Shown one piece after another: positions 36,325 to 44,998 of a stretch of 64,000 bases of DNA (within the stretch, counting starts at the first letter, position 1; the number at the start of each line of letters is the position of its first letter). The DNA is from Candidatus Poribacteria bacterium. GTDB taxonomy: Bacteria > Poribacteria > WGA-4E > WGA-3G. The notes beneath the pieces are model-generated. The model did not search any database. It was not told where the DNA came from and saw nothing but the letters and a program-made list of their open reading frames with translations. The position numbers and the translations under genes were made by a program. The stretch lies in the NCBI GenBank assembly GCA_028821605.1, contig JAPPFM010000002.1, positions 124,001 to 188,000 on the forward strand, in the 5' to 3' direction.

Positions 36325-37743
36325 ATGCAAATGCACGTAGGTGGAGAATGGATTGATAAATCCAATAAAATTGACGTACTGAGTCCGTTTGACGGTTCAG
36401 TTGTTGACACTGTTCCGAGAGGCGATGCAGCCGATGTCGAAACCGCTATTCAGACCGCAGAACGCGGCGCAAAGATCATGGCAGGGTTAACTGGCTATGA
36501 ACGCTACGAAATCCTGCGGAAAGTCGCGGACTTGATGGTGGAGAAGGCTGACGAACTCGCCGAGGTTATCACCCGCGAAGAGGGGAAAATCCTTGCCGAG
36601 GCAACTATTGAAGCCACCCGCGCTTCGGAAATTATCGCACTCTCCGCAGAGGAAGCGAAACGGGTAACCGGTGAAACGATTCCGCTTGAAGGCGCGCCGG
36701 GTGTGAAAGATAAACTCGGCTTTACTGTCCGTGTGCCGTGTGGCATTGTTGCCGGTATTAGCCCCTTCAATTTTCCGCTTCACCTTGTCTGCCACAAAGC
36801 GGGTCCTGCAATTGCAGGTGGAAACGCTATTATCATCAAACCCGCAACGGACACACCGCTCTCCGCGTTAAAACTCGTTGAACTCTTTTTAGAGGCTGGC
36901 ACACCGCCCGAAGCGATTCAGTGTGTGACGGGACCCGGTGGCGAAATCGGTGATACACTCTGTGCAGATCGACGCGTCCGGAAGATTACCTTTACTGGCA
37001 GCCGTGATGTCGGCGAACACATCTGTAAGGTCGCAGGATTGAAGCGTGTCACGATGGAGCTCGGCTCCAATTCGCCGCTCATCGTGATGCCGGATGCCGA
37101 CCCTGAGAAGGTCGCACGTGCAGCGGCAGCGTCTGGTTATTCCAATGCAGGACAGGTCTGTATCTCAACGCAGCGCGTCATCGCACATGAGAAAATCTAT
37201 GGGGATTTCTTGGATGCGTTCCAAGCCGAAGTTGCCGAAATCAGCACTGGCGACCCACTCGTAGAAGGAACACGGATGGGACCGATGATTCGGGAAGATG
37301 ATGCGACCCGTGTCGCTGAATGGATTCAGGAAGCCGTCTCTGACGGTGCGGAACTCCTCACTGGTGGAGATAAGCAGGACCAGTTCGTTACACCCGCTAT
37401 TCTTGCCAACGTCAAGCCGGAGATGAAAATTTCTTGTGATGAGGTCTTCGGACCGGCTGTCGGTGTGACGCGAGTCAACGACATTGACGAGGCGATCGCC
37501 CTTGCTAACGATACGAACTACGGGCTAAGTGCTGCGATCTTCACACAGAACGTCGATTGGGCGATGAAGTTTGTCCGCCAGGTCGAATCTGGCAATCTGA
37601 TGGTGAACTGGGGCACACAATGGCGTGCGGACTTGATGCCTTATGGTGGGGTCAAAGAGAGCGGTATGGGCAAGGAAGGTCCGAAATACGCCATAGAAGA
37701 GATGACCGAATTGAAGATGGCGATCTTCCACCTTGACGGTTAA
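36325..37743 (+). CDS. NAD(P)-dependent aldehyde dehydrogenase
   Basis: 472 aa from the ATG at 36325 (GGAGA about 10 bases upstream; the frame is open further but has no site). The cofactor fold has ITFTGSRDVGEHI. Catalytic residues are Glu in MELGSNSPLIV and Cys in SNAGQVCISTQRV. GISPFNFPLHLVCHKAGPAI and EVFGPAVGV are standard. It is most like lactaldehyde, succinate-semialdehyde or glyceraldehyde-3-phosphate (non-phosphorylating) dehydrogenases. Downstream of an enolase-family dehydratase it may oxidise an aldehyde from acid-sugar breakdown. That link is inferred from position. Confidence 0.92.
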   Translation: MQMHVGGEWIDKSNKIDVLSPFDGSVVDTVPRGDAADVETAIQTAERGAKIMAGLTGYERYEILRKVADLMVEKADELAEVITREEGKILAEATIEATRASEIIALSAEEAKRVTGETIPLEGAPGVKDKLGFTVRVPCGIVAGISPFNFPLHLVCHKAGPAIAGGNAIIIKPATDTPLSALKLVELFLEAGTPPEAIQCVTGPGGEIGDTLCADRRVRKITFTGSRDVGEHICKVAGLKRVTMELGSNSPLIVMPDADPEKVARAAAASGYSNAGQVCISTQRVIAHEKIYGDFLDAFQAEVAEISTGDPLVEGTRMGPMIREDDATRVAEWIQEAVSDGAELLTGGDKQDQFVTPAILANVKPEMKISCDEVFGPAVGVTRVNDIDEAIALANDTNYGLSAAIFTQNVDWAMKFVRQVESGNLMVNWGTQWRADLMPYGGVKESGMGKEGPKYAIEEMTELKMAIFHLDG

Positions 37744-37786
37744 AGGGTTTTGACAACGGGCGGATGGCGTTATCTGCCCGTTTCCT

Positions 37787-38392
37787 TCATGCCTTTTGTG
37801 CCGCCATGCTGGCGAGGATACCGAGGATTTTGTCGCACTGTGCGATCTGGTAGGCTGCCATATCAAGTTGAAGTTTCTTTCCCTCCAACTTAAGGAATAC
37901 CCAATCTATCCCTGATGTAAGGGCACCATAGACGCAAGGGATGTCGTTCTCCCTTTCGGCATTAAAGCGTTGGGCGGCAACCATCTCTGCAACACACTGT
38001 CCGAGCCCTATCGTCAAATTATCCCTTTTTGCTTCAACCAGGAGGATGACTGGTGCCTCCAAATGAAATTGGGATGGCGACAGACTTACCAAAAAATCAC
38101 AAACACCGGTCAAGCCGTTTTCAGCATCAACATTAAAGTCAATCCCCGAAAAGAAGCTGATGCCGCGGTTGAAGTGCTCCCAGAGCTCAACCAGAATTGC
38201 AGAGACAATCAATTCTGGTTTTGCCTTCTCAGTGCCTATAGCAAAGGCTAATGGCACATTCCGCGCCAGTGCCGTGTTAAGATGTGCACTCGGAGCGACC
38301 GGTTCTACGTTAGAAAAAATGCCGATGGCGTTCACTTCTTCGAGGTGAAACGCTTTCCTCACTGTTTCTAAAGTCCAATCGCTATATGCCAT
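37787..38392 (-). CDS. Small PD-(D/E)XK-like protein of unknown function
   Basis: 201 aa. The central part reads NGLTGVCDFLVSLSP ... APVILLVEAKRDNL, with an Asp in the first strand and an E-A-K triad in the next. This is the core pattern of PD-(D/E)XK nuclease-like folds such as the N-terminal part of type I restriction R subunits. The next helix is GLGQCVAEMVAAQRF. There is no recognised family name. It stands alone with its own promoter, diverging from the small two-gene module to its right. Confidence 0.7.
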   Translation of the reverse strand: MAYSDWTLETVRKAFHLEEVNAIGIFSNVEPVAPSAHLNTALARNVPLAFAIGTEKAKPELIVSAILVELWEHFNRGISFFSGIDFNVDAENGLTGVCDFLVSLSPSQFHLEAPVILLVEAKRDNLTIGLGQCVAEMVAAQRFNAERENDIPCVYGALTSGIDWVFLKLEGKKLQLDMAAYQIAQCDKILGILASMAAQKA

Positions 38393-38425
38393 GTGGGAAA
38401 ACCACCGTCCTTTAAGTTTGATAGG

Positions 38426-38454
38426 AGTCTACCCGAGAACAGTGGAAGTGTCAA
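38426..38454 (-). promoter_or_regulatory. Promoter of the small PD-(D/E)XK gene
   Basis: On the minus strand TTGACA (38454-38449), a 17-bp spacer, TAGACT (38431-38426). It is back to back with the promoter at 38470-38498. Confidence 0.6.
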
Positions 38455-38469
38455 GGTATTCGGGAAAAC

Positions 38470-38498
38470 TTGACAACTCGTTAAATCTGTGGTACACT
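38470..38498 (+). promoter_or_regulatory. Promoter of the two-gene unknown module
   Basis: TTGACA (38470-38475), a 17-bp spacer, TACACT (38493-38498), about 108 bases before the TTG start at 38607. Confidence 0.65.
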
Positions 38499-38606
38499 TT
38501 AAGGACATCTGATACAAAGATTATGGAAAGGCATTTATCATAGTATTAAAAAAGCAGGCATTTACACTCGATAATCAATAGCCTGCAAAATGAAAGGACT
38601 ACCGAG

Positions 38607-38981
38607 TTGCAGTGGCCAGACTATTATCCAGAAAATTGTCCGCCTGAGGAAGCTGAACAGGCTTCAGGAACAGTTTATAGACTTGTCCGACATAATCCAC
38701 CACAGGCAAAAGATTTCTTATCTACTTGGGAAGAATTCCCAGGCAGATTTCCAGAACCGACTATCAAAAACAGTGGAGTCTCTGTCTACACGGACCCGCA
38801 AGATATTGAACGGCTCAAGAAAAGAATCAGGCAACTTAAAGATAGAAAAACTGCTGAAGGCGAACTCAATCCAACGCTTGGTGTGATTCGACGAACAGAG
38901 GGAAAAGAAAAATCTCACCATACTTGGTGGATACCCATTGGCTCAGAACCTTGGCTTGTTTTTAAGGTTGTAAACGAGTAA
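38607..38981 (+). CDS. Small protein of unknown function, first gene of a pair
   Basis: 124 aa from a TTG start with AAAGGA about 9 bases upstream. An ATG at 38590 opens only a different, non-protein-like frame. The sequence is rich in Pro, Trp and charge: WPDYYPENCPPEEA, a helix DPQDIERLKKRIRQLKDRKT, then HHTWWIPIGSEPWLVFKVV at the end. There is no signal peptide, membrane helix or known motif. It sits 34 bases before the DUF6575-like gene and shares its promoter. The size and pairing resemble toxin-antitoxin or regulatory modules. I do not recognise its family. Confidence 0.65.
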   Translation: MQWPDYYPENCPPEEAEQASGTVYRLVRHNPPQAKDFLSTWEEFPGRFPEPTIKNSGVSVYTDPQDIERLKKRIRQLKDRKTAEGELNPTLGVIRRTEGKEKSHHTWWIPIGSEPWLVFKVVNE

Positions 38982-39015
38982 AGCAGCAGAGAGCAATTCG
39001 GAAAAGACACATAAG

Positions 39016-39402
39016 ATGGTTAATATACTCAATATTCCAGAGTTAGGCGAACTTGAGATTGTAGAAGTATACGAATACTACGATCAACCTGTTCTTTATT
39101 CTTGTAAAAACGCTGCAGGTCATCTTTACCTTGTTGTGGCTGCTGATGAAAACGATAAATACGTAACTTGGCTCTGTGTTGCAGTCTCTACTGAACGGCT
39201 CAATCTTGTCCGATCTGGCAAAATTGACCTCCACGATGCATTCGCCTCTCCTGAAAATCCTTATGCAATTCAAGTAAGGGTTCCCTACGACAAACATGCT
39301 TCACACCAGATAGATTTTACGCAATCAAATCAAATTTCTGAGGACCTGCTCCCAATACCTGGTGAATGTCTTGATCTTGAAAGCGAAACCTCCCCGTTTT
39401 AG
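39016..39402 (+). CDS. DUF6575-like protein, second gene of a pair
   Basis: 128 aa. The pattern LGELEIVEVYEYYDQPVLYS, CKNAAGHLYLVVAADE, WLCVAVSTERLNLVRSGKID and LHDAFASPE matches a family found in cyanobacteria and other environmental bacteria, known to me as DUF6575. Function is unknown. The protein is acidic and cytosolic with no catalytic motif visible. It follows the 124-aa gene by 34 bases, with a weak ribosome site, so coupled expression is likely. Confidence 0.7.
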   Translation: MVNILNIPELGELEIVEVYEYYDQPVLYSCKNAAGHLYLVVAADENDKYVTWLCVAVSTERLNLVRSGKIDLHDAFASPENPYAIQVRVPYDKHASHQIDFTQSNQISEDLLPIPGECLDLESETSPF

Positions 39403-39568
39403 AAAACATTTGACCTTTTACCAAATTTGTGATGGACTTTAAATCCCATCATGAAGACATGTTTTTAATCTTTGCCGCAGCAGTGGTTTGAACCAATGCA
39501 AAAGATAGAGCAGCATTTTACGGATACGCAGATGACGCTGCTGCGTTCATAACATATTAACGGGGTAG

Positions 39569-39587
39569 GGGCTGGGTAACCCAGCCC
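39569..39587. repeat. Palindrome after the EF-G-like gene
   Basis: GGGCTGGGT (39569-39577) and ACCCAGCCC (39579-39587) form an almost continuous 19-bp palindrome 9 bases past the stop of the EF-G-like gene. Similar GGGTTGGG/CCCAACCC words occur in the repeats at 9073 and 49371, so it is probably a dispersed element doubling as a terminator. Confidence 0.5.
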
Positions 39588-39595
39588 GTACGATT

Positions 39596-41668
39596 CTACT
39601 CTTCTTCTTCCTGTTTCGACTCGGCGATCACCTTCTGCGCAACGTCGTCAGGTGCAACCTCGTAATGTGAGAATTCCATTGTGAAGTTGCCACGGGCACT
39701 CGTCATCGACTTGAGATCGATCGAATACCTAAGCATCTCCGAAAGTGGAACATTTGCCTGAATCACCTGCTTTCTCCCTATCTGCTCGACACCCATCACC
39801 TGTCCGCGTCGTCCATTCAGGTCGCCGATGATGTTTCCCATGAACTGTTCTGGCACTGTGATTGCAACGTTCATAATCGGTTCAAGCAAGCCTGGGTCAG
39901 CCTGTTCTGCGGCAGCAGAGAACGCGAGGGAACCAGCAATCTGGAACGCCATATCCGAAGAATCGACGGGGTGGTATTTCCCATCATAGAGATCGATTTG
40001 GATATCGACGATTGGGAAGCCTGCGAGTAAACCCCTGTCCATTCGCTCACGAATACCTTTTTCAACAGCAGGGATGTAGTTACGCGGAATCGCGCCACCG
40101 ACGATGTTGTTAACGAACTCAAATCCTTCACCGCGTTGCAAGGGAGCGAGGTTAATCCAGACATCTCCGAACTGCCCTCTTCCACCGGATTGACGTTTGT
40201 GCCGTCCTTGGACGCTCCGGACGCTTCGACGAATCGTTTCACGATATGGCACTTTTGGCGGTGAAACATCGGTTTCAACACCAAATTTGTCTGACATCCG
40301 TTCCCGATTGACGGTGATGTGCAGATCTCCAAGTCCGGAAACGAGAAGTTGTTTCGTAACTTCATTCCGTTCAATCCTAAACACAGGATCTTCTTCGGAC
40401 ATGCGTGTGAGAGATGTCATCAGCTTTTCATCGTCACCTTCGCGTGTCGGGCTAATGGCATAGGAGATGACGGAGTTCGGGAATTCGACACCCGTGAGTT
40501 GAATAGGAGCATCTCTGTCGCAAAGCGTATCCCCTGTCTGAGTCGCGGCAAGTTTCGTGAGTGCGCCGATGTCTCCTGCTTCCACTTGGGGTGTGCTAAT
40601 CGGATCCTTACCGTTCATGAACGCTGTTTTTCCGAGTCGTTCAATCTGTCCTTGAGTTGAATTGCTGACTTGGGAATCCCCTTCCAAGATACCGGAATAA
40701 ACGCGGAAGAAGCTCAACTGTCCCGCGAATGGATCAGCAATCGTTTTGAATACAACGGCGGACATTGGTGCATCTGTTGACGGTTCTCTGCTTTCCTCTT
40801 CGTTTTCCGCTGCTGTAACTGCCCCTACATCGACTGGAGACGGGCATCCAGTTACCAACATATCCATCAATTGTTGCACGCCGATATTATTCAGAGCAGC
40901 ACCGCAAAGCACAGGAGTAAATTGGTTCTCGAAAATTCCGAGTTGCAATCCGTTCTGAATCTCTTCGTCGGACAGTTCGCCTTCAAAAAATTTTTCAATG
41001 AGTTCATCATCACTTTCTGCAGCGACTTCAACGAGTGCTTCACGGGTTTCTTCAGCCTGTGCCTCCAAATCTGCTGGTATTTCGGCTTTCGCAGCGCGTT
41101 TGCTACCGTCGGGTTGCAGATAAGCCGCCATTTGTATAACATCGACAACACCGGAAAACTGATCTTCTTTACCGATCGGGAGTTGAATAGGGACAGCCCG
41201 TGTCTCTAAAATATCTTCAACGCTCGCGAGCGCGTTTTCGAAACTGGCGTTCTCTTTATCCATTTTATTGATAAAGATGAGGCGTGGCAGTTCATATTTG
41301 TCCGCGACCTCCCACACTTTTTCGGTGCCGCCTTCGACACCGGTTGTCGCATCGACGACGACAACAACAGCATCAACGACTCGGAGGACGCTGTGGAGGT
41401 CTCCGTAAAAGTCTTCTGCGCCTGGGGTATCAATCAGATTTAGTTTGTGTCCTTCCCATTCTGCGATACAGACTGAACAGTTGAGGGTCGTTTTACGTTC
41501 TATCTCGTCAGCGGCATAGTCGGCTACAGAATTTCCGCTATCAACAGCCCCCATGCGCTCAATGGCACCACCGTTATAAAGCATCGCTTCAACAAGTGAT
41601 GTCTTGCCTGCTCCTGAATGCGCTATAATTGCAATGTTCCGGATCTCATCGGTCCTGTATTGTTTCAT
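39596..41668 (-). CDS. Elongation factor G-like GTPase (EF-G2 type)
   Basis: 690 aa from the ATG at 41668 (AGGA a few bases upstream); the frame runs further 5' but the protein family starts here (MKQYRTDEIRNIAIIAHSG). G1 is AHSGAGKTSL, where ordinary EF-G has AHIDAGKTT, which marks the EF-G-like paralogue group. G3 is DTPGAEDF and G4 NKMD. Domain II (SAVVFKTIADPFAGQLSFFRVYSG), domain IV (GRGQFGDVWI) and domain V follow in order. Such paralogues are ribosome-associated GTPases of uncertain role; a second, true EF-G is expected elsewhere. Confidence 0.9.
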   Translation of the reverse strand: MKQYRTDEIRNIAIIAHSGAGKTSLVEAMLYNGGAIERMGAVDSGNSVADYAADEIERKTTLNCSVCIAEWEGHKLNLIDTPGAEDFYGDLHSVLRVVDAVVVVVDATTGVEGGTEKVWEVADKYELPRLIFINKMDKENASFENALASVEDILETRAVPIQLPIGKEDQFSGVVDVIQMAAYLQPDGSKRAAKAEIPADLEAQAEETREALVEVAAESDDELIEKFFEGELSDEEIQNGLQLGIFENQFTPVLCGAALNNIGVQQLMDMLVTGCPSPVDVGAVTAAENEEESREPSTDAPMSAVVFKTIADPFAGQLSFFRVYSGILEGDSQVSNSTQGQIERLGKTAFMNGKDPISTPQVEAGDIGALTKLAATQTGDTLCDRDAPIQLTGVEFPNSVISYAISPTREGDDEKLMTSLTRMSEEDPVFRIERNEVTKQLLVSGLGDLHITVNRERMSDKFGVETDVSPPKVPYRETIRRSVRSVQGRHKRQSGGRGQFGDVWINLAPLQRGEGFEFVNNIVGGAIPRNYIPAVEKGIRERMDRGLLAGFPIVDIQIDLYDGKYHPVDSSDMAFQIAGSLAFSAAAEQADPGLLEPIMNVAITVPEQFMGNIIGDLNGRRGQVMGVEQIGRKQVIQANVPLSEMLRYSIDLKSMTSARGNFTMEFSHYEVAPDDVAQKVIAESKQEEEE

Positions 41669-41736
41669 ACGTCCTAAAATTTCTCCTTTTACTATTAACC
41701 ACACGGGATAGAGCGAACTATGCCGTTTAAAGTTAA

Positions 41737-41765
41737 ATCTTAACACCTTGAAACAAAAATGTCAA
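41737..41765 (-). promoter_or_regulatory. Promoter of the EF-G-like gene
   Basis: On the minus strand TTGACA (41765-41760), a 17-bp spacer, TAAGAT (41742-41737), about 68 bases before the ATG at 41668. Confidence 0.65.
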
Positions 41766-41874
41766 GAAAATATTTATGCTGCCTTCTGGAGTGGTATCTT
41801 CTTTTAATTATGCTGATGGGTGATGTCCGAATGGCAAAGTCCATCCACGGAATGGTCAGGCACATTTCCCGCTG

Positions 41875-42843
41875 CTATGGTGCGGTAGACAGCGCAATGC
41901 CGATAGTTAGTATACTGTCGGTGACAACATCTTCAACATTTGAACCATCGAGGTTGGCACGCTGAACCTTATATTTATGTGGAGTTGTCCAATATATTTT
42001 TCCACCCGAAATATCTAAGGCAATACCGATCGGACTATTCGCATAATATATTTTTAGACCTAAAATACCTAACGGAATATTTATCGCAGTACCGATAAGT
42101 TTACCGTATCTAACAAAGAGAGTCTTGAGATTTGAACCATCGAGGTTCGCACACTGAATTTTACCACTGAACTCATCTGCCCAATAAATTTTACTTCCAT
42201 CTAAATCCAGAGCGATACCGTTTGGGCCCAGCAAACCAGTGATGATGTCTTCAACCTCTGAACCATTGAGATTCGCACGTTGAATCTTACCGGCACCAAG
42301 GTCTGCCCAGTACATTTTTCCATTGGGAACGTCCAAGGTGATGCCACGTGGACTTTGCAAACCAGTGATGATGTCTTCAATCTCTGAACCATCAAGGTTG
42401 GCGCGTTGAATTTTATTCGTCGGAGCATTCCAGACGGTCCAGTACATCTTACTTCCATCAACATCCAGTGCAATACCTTCCTTGATTCCTTTACTGGACG
42501 GAACAAGTTCCTCAACGTTTGAGCCGTCCCAGTGAGCACGTTGAATTTTACAACCGCTCGTCCAGTACATCTGACCGCCGGAAATGTCTAATGCTATACC
42601 AATTGGAGAGCATACGTCAGTAAAGAGGTTTTCAATGTCTGAGCTATCGGAGCGAATGCGCCGAATTCTACCTGATCTGTTTGTCCAATAGATGAGGGCA
42701 TCTTCAGTTTCGATTTCCTGCTCAACGGATGGTTCTTCGGATAATATGTCTTGGGACATTTTCCTGTCTTTCTCGTAACCCACGAAAAAAACGACACATC
42801 CAATTCCAATTAAAACGATAGCAAATATTGCTTTTTTTTTCAT
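41875..42843 (-). CDS. Membrane-anchored YWTD-repeat beta-propeller
   Basis: 322 aa. One N-terminal membrane helix (AIFAIVLIGIGCVVFFVGY) serves as an anchor or uncleaved signal. From residue 50 there are about six LDL-receptor class B (YWTD) repeats: units read GIALDxxGxKMYWT ... KIQRANLDGSEIEDIITGL. One blade (IYYANSP) is degenerate. It folds as a propeller for protein or ligand binding, probably on the outer face of the inner membrane. The repeats are highly alike at DNA level, so some are recent copies. No ribosome site is evident before the ATG. Confidence 0.85.
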   Translation of the reverse strand: MKKKAIFAIVLIGIGCVVFFVGYEKDRKMSQDILSEEPSVEQEIETEDALIYWTNRSGRIRRIRSDSSDIENLFTDVCSPIGIALDISGGQMYWTSGCKIQRAHWDGSNVEELVPSSKGIKEGIALDVDGSKMYWTVWNAPTNKIQRANLDGSEIEDIITGLQSPRGITLDVPNGKMYWADLGAGKIQRANLNGSEVEDIITGLLGPNGIALDLDGSKIYWADEFSGKIQCANLDGSNLKTLFVRYGKLIGTAINIPLGILGLKIYYANSPIGIALDISGGKIYWTTPHKYKVQRANLDGSNVEDVVTDSILTIGIALSTAP

Positions 42844-43141
42844 AATTCATTATTCTTTTGATAATCGCTATGCCCTAAGTTAGCACCGCAACAAAATACG
42901 GATCAAATCAAAACCGCATAAACGGACATAGAATCAATATATTTAATTCTATATGTTATGTGTTACTATGGTTTAATTGTAATTTGTTTCCGTTTAGAAG
43001 TCAACTTAGTAGGGTCATTTGACCAGAGCCATTCGGCTTAAAAAAAGGGGCGGGTTTATTTTTTTAGCGATCCAGCGTGGTTAGAAAACTGCACCTACGG
43101 GACCTGGTTATTCAAAATCGTTCCAAAGATTGAGAAGAAGG
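42844..43141. other. Gap without a gene
   Basis: Sequence between the YWTD gene and the promoter at 43142. AT-rich, no supported gene, repeat or terminator. Confidence 0.5.
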
Positions 43142-43170
43142 TTGACAGATTACGCCGTGTTGTGTAAAAT
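43142..43170 (+). promoter_or_regulatory. Promoter of the secreted LamG-type gene at 43276
   Basis: TTGACA (43142-43147), a 17-bp spacer, TAAAAT (43165-43170), about 100 bases before the ATG. Confidence 0.7.
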
Positions 43171-43275
43171 AATTGGACTTTAGAGCAGTTGATAGGTTTC
43201 CAAAATTTACTGTCAACTCATAAGAAAACCGAGCGAAAAATTTCGTGTTTACAACACCTATAAGGAGAAAATCTC

Positions 43276-43950
43276 ATGAAGCATCTAAACGTTCAATGCC
43301 TCTGTATATGTGTCTGTTTTGCTTTCATATTAGCGATACACCCAGCATCAGCGATTCGTTACGAGTTTGATAGCGACAAAGAGATTGCAGATTGGGAACT
43401 CGGACCCCAAGCAACAGCGAAAGTCAAAGACGGTATGCTTGAACTCACCGTTGCCGGTGGACAGAATTCGGGTATCTATTTTGGAGAGGATAACTGGACC
43501 GATTACCGAATGGAGGTCAAAGCACGGAAGGCCGCTGGTCCCTATTTCCATTTGTTTGTTCGGACCCAAGAACCGGCACAGGATTTCTATTTCATGGAGA
43601 TCAGTTATAACTCGCATACGACTTCGGTTTTCATGTTTAGCGGTGGTGCCGCGAATGAAATTACCGGTGGTCCCCGCCCGAAACGTCCCGATTCAAAGGA
43701 CACTAAAGGTGGCGATGCCTATACTATAGTCTTTGAAGTGGAAGGCGAAACCCTCAGGACCTACATTGATGGGAAATTGATGGTTGAAACTGAGGATAAG
43801 ACCTACGATAAAGGTCGTCCCGGCTTGGGTGGCAGAGATTCGACAGTCCTCTACGAGTACATGGAAATTAACGGTGAGGGCATCCCACCGACAGCAGTTG
43901 AGCCTGCTGATAAATTAGCGACTTTATGGGGCGAATTGAAGAGCCGATAA
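43276..43950 (+). CDS. Secreted concanavalin-like (DUF1080-type) protein with TTWG tag
   Basis: 224 aa. The signal peptide ends HPASA (about residue 26). The body is one beta-sandwich with features of DUF1080/LamG folds: YEFDSDKEIADWELGP, VKDGMLELTVAGGQ, WTDYRMEVKARKA, GGDAYTIVFEVEGETLRTYID, GRPGLGGRDSTVLYEYMEI. The last residues, ADKLATLWGELKSR, are the shared C-terminal tag. Immediately after its stop, a second tag copy lies in another frame (43943-43990). TAAGGAG lies before the ATG. It is probably an extracytoplasmic carbohydrate-binding or hydrolytic protein. Confidence 0.8.
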   Translation: MKHLNVQCLCICVCFAFILAIHPASAIRYEFDSDKEIADWELGPQATAKVKDGMLELTVAGGQNSGIYFGEDNWTDYRMEVKARKAAGPYFHLFVRTQEPAQDFYFMEISYNSHTTSVFMFSGGAANEITGGPRPKRPDSKDTKGGDAYTIVFEVEGETLRTYIDGKLMVETEDKTYDKGRPGLGGRDSTVLYEYMEINGEGIPPTAVEPADKLATLWGELKSR

Positions 43951-43990
43951 ATTAACAACAACTTGGGGAAAACTGAGATCCCCGAAATAG
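43943..43990 (+). pseudogene. Orphan, out-of-frame copy of the TTWG C-terminal tag
   Basis: Read in a frame different from the gene just upstream, 43943-43990 encodes ADKLTTTWGKLRSPK and a stop. This matches the tags VDAGGKLTTTWGKLKSRK (44139 gene) and ADKLATLWGELKSR (43276 gene). It overlaps the end of the latter. It looks like the surviving 3' end of another tagged gene, or a tag duplication that shifted frame. Confidence 0.6.
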
Positions 43991-44138
43991 CAGTCAGCCA
44001 TCAGAGAAGATACGGTCAATAATTACCAGAAATCTTCTTGGTCTCCGACTGCTGATAACCATTAAAAAAATTGGAGGAAAATGTGAAGGTAGTACTATGG
44101 ATAAATATGTCTGTGTGATGCTTTCACAGTGGATAAAG

Positions 44139-44894
44139 ATGAGTCAATTAGTATACTTTTTGATAGCTGCAGTGCTCTTGATGAGTTGTGTCTTCACTTA
44201 TGCAGCCGATGCAGAGGAAGATTTACTTATCTACTTACCTTTTGATGAAGGACAAGGTAACAAGGCGGAAGATGTTGGGCCTAATGGATTTGTTGGTGAT
44301 ATAAAGAACGCAAAATGGGTGGAAGGAATTGCCGGTCAAGCACTCCAATTCAAAAATGGAAGTGTCAACTTTGATCCACTCAAAATTGATCAACCGAAAG
44401 AAATGACGATTGAGTTTTGGTTTAAACCGGACGAGGAAATTGAAGGTGGTGGTAGGATTGATCTGCTCTATCGTTTGAATGGTGGCGGACGGCCCCACAT
44501 TACGTTCAACCGTGGAGGAATTTTGTTCGGTTTCTACTTTGCGACGCAAGGTGTAGAAATACCAATACACACGAATTATGATGTGTTTAAGCCGGAATGG
44601 TACTACTTCGTTGGGTCGCAGAGCAAACAGATAGCGTGGATGTATATCAACGGAGAACTTGATGCTGAAGCGAAAGCTGGTGGAGATGCACGCATGGATT
44701 TCGGCACCGAAGGAATGTGCATCGCAGCGAGTCAGGGCAACGCCAACTTCTTCAACGGTGTGATTGACGAATTTAAGATGTGGAGTTTCGCGTTCACCGC
44801 TGAGGACGTTAAAGCCAGTATGGAAGAAACCCTCGCTGTCGATGCAGGTGGAAAACTAACGACGACATGGGGTAAACTTAAGTCGAGAAAATAG
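44139..44894 (+). CDS. Secreted LamG-domain protein with TTWG tag
   Basis: 251 aa from the ATG at 44139, where a signal peptide begins (hydrophobic to VFTYAADA). An ATG at 44097 would add 14 residues but has no ribosome site. A strong GGAGG at 44073-44077 instead precedes an 11-codon frame from GTG 44083 that stops at 44118. The mature part is one LamG domain (EDLLIYLPFDEGQGNKAEDVG, MTIEFWFKPDEE, AWMYINGELDAEAK, GVIDEFKMWSFAFTAEDVKASM). The end, VDAGGKLTTTWGKLKSRK, is the clearest copy of the shared tag. Its TAG stop falls inside the repeat at 44890. Confidence 0.82.
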   Translation: MSQLVYFLIAAVLLMSCVFTYAADAEEDLLIYLPFDEGQGNKAEDVGPNGFVGDIKNAKWVEGIAGQALQFKNGSVNFDPLKIDQPKEMTIEFWFKPDEEIEGGGRIDLLYRLNGGGRPHITFNRGGILFGFYFATQGVEIPIHTNYDVFKPEWYYFVGSQSKQIAWMYINGELDAEAKAGGDARMDFGTEGMCIAASQGNANFFNGVIDEFKMWSFAFTAEDVKASMEETLAVDAGGKLTTTWGKLKSRK

Positions 44895-44998
44895 TTGTCA
44901 GTTGTTAGTACGGTTTTTCTACGAAAAACCTTCAGTCTACCTCACAGTGAGAGAAAGAGACTTTAGAACTCTCAAAAATCTGATAACTGAAAACTATT
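44890..44998. repeat. MITE-like repeat with 19-bp terminal inverted repeats
   Basis: The left end AATAGTTGTCAGTTGTTAG and the right end CTGATAACTGAAAACTATT are reverse complements in 17 of 19 positions. The unit is about 109 bp, non-coding, and fills the gap between two converging genes, contributing the stop codon of the LamG gene and abutting the stop of pbpC. Confidence 0.6.
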
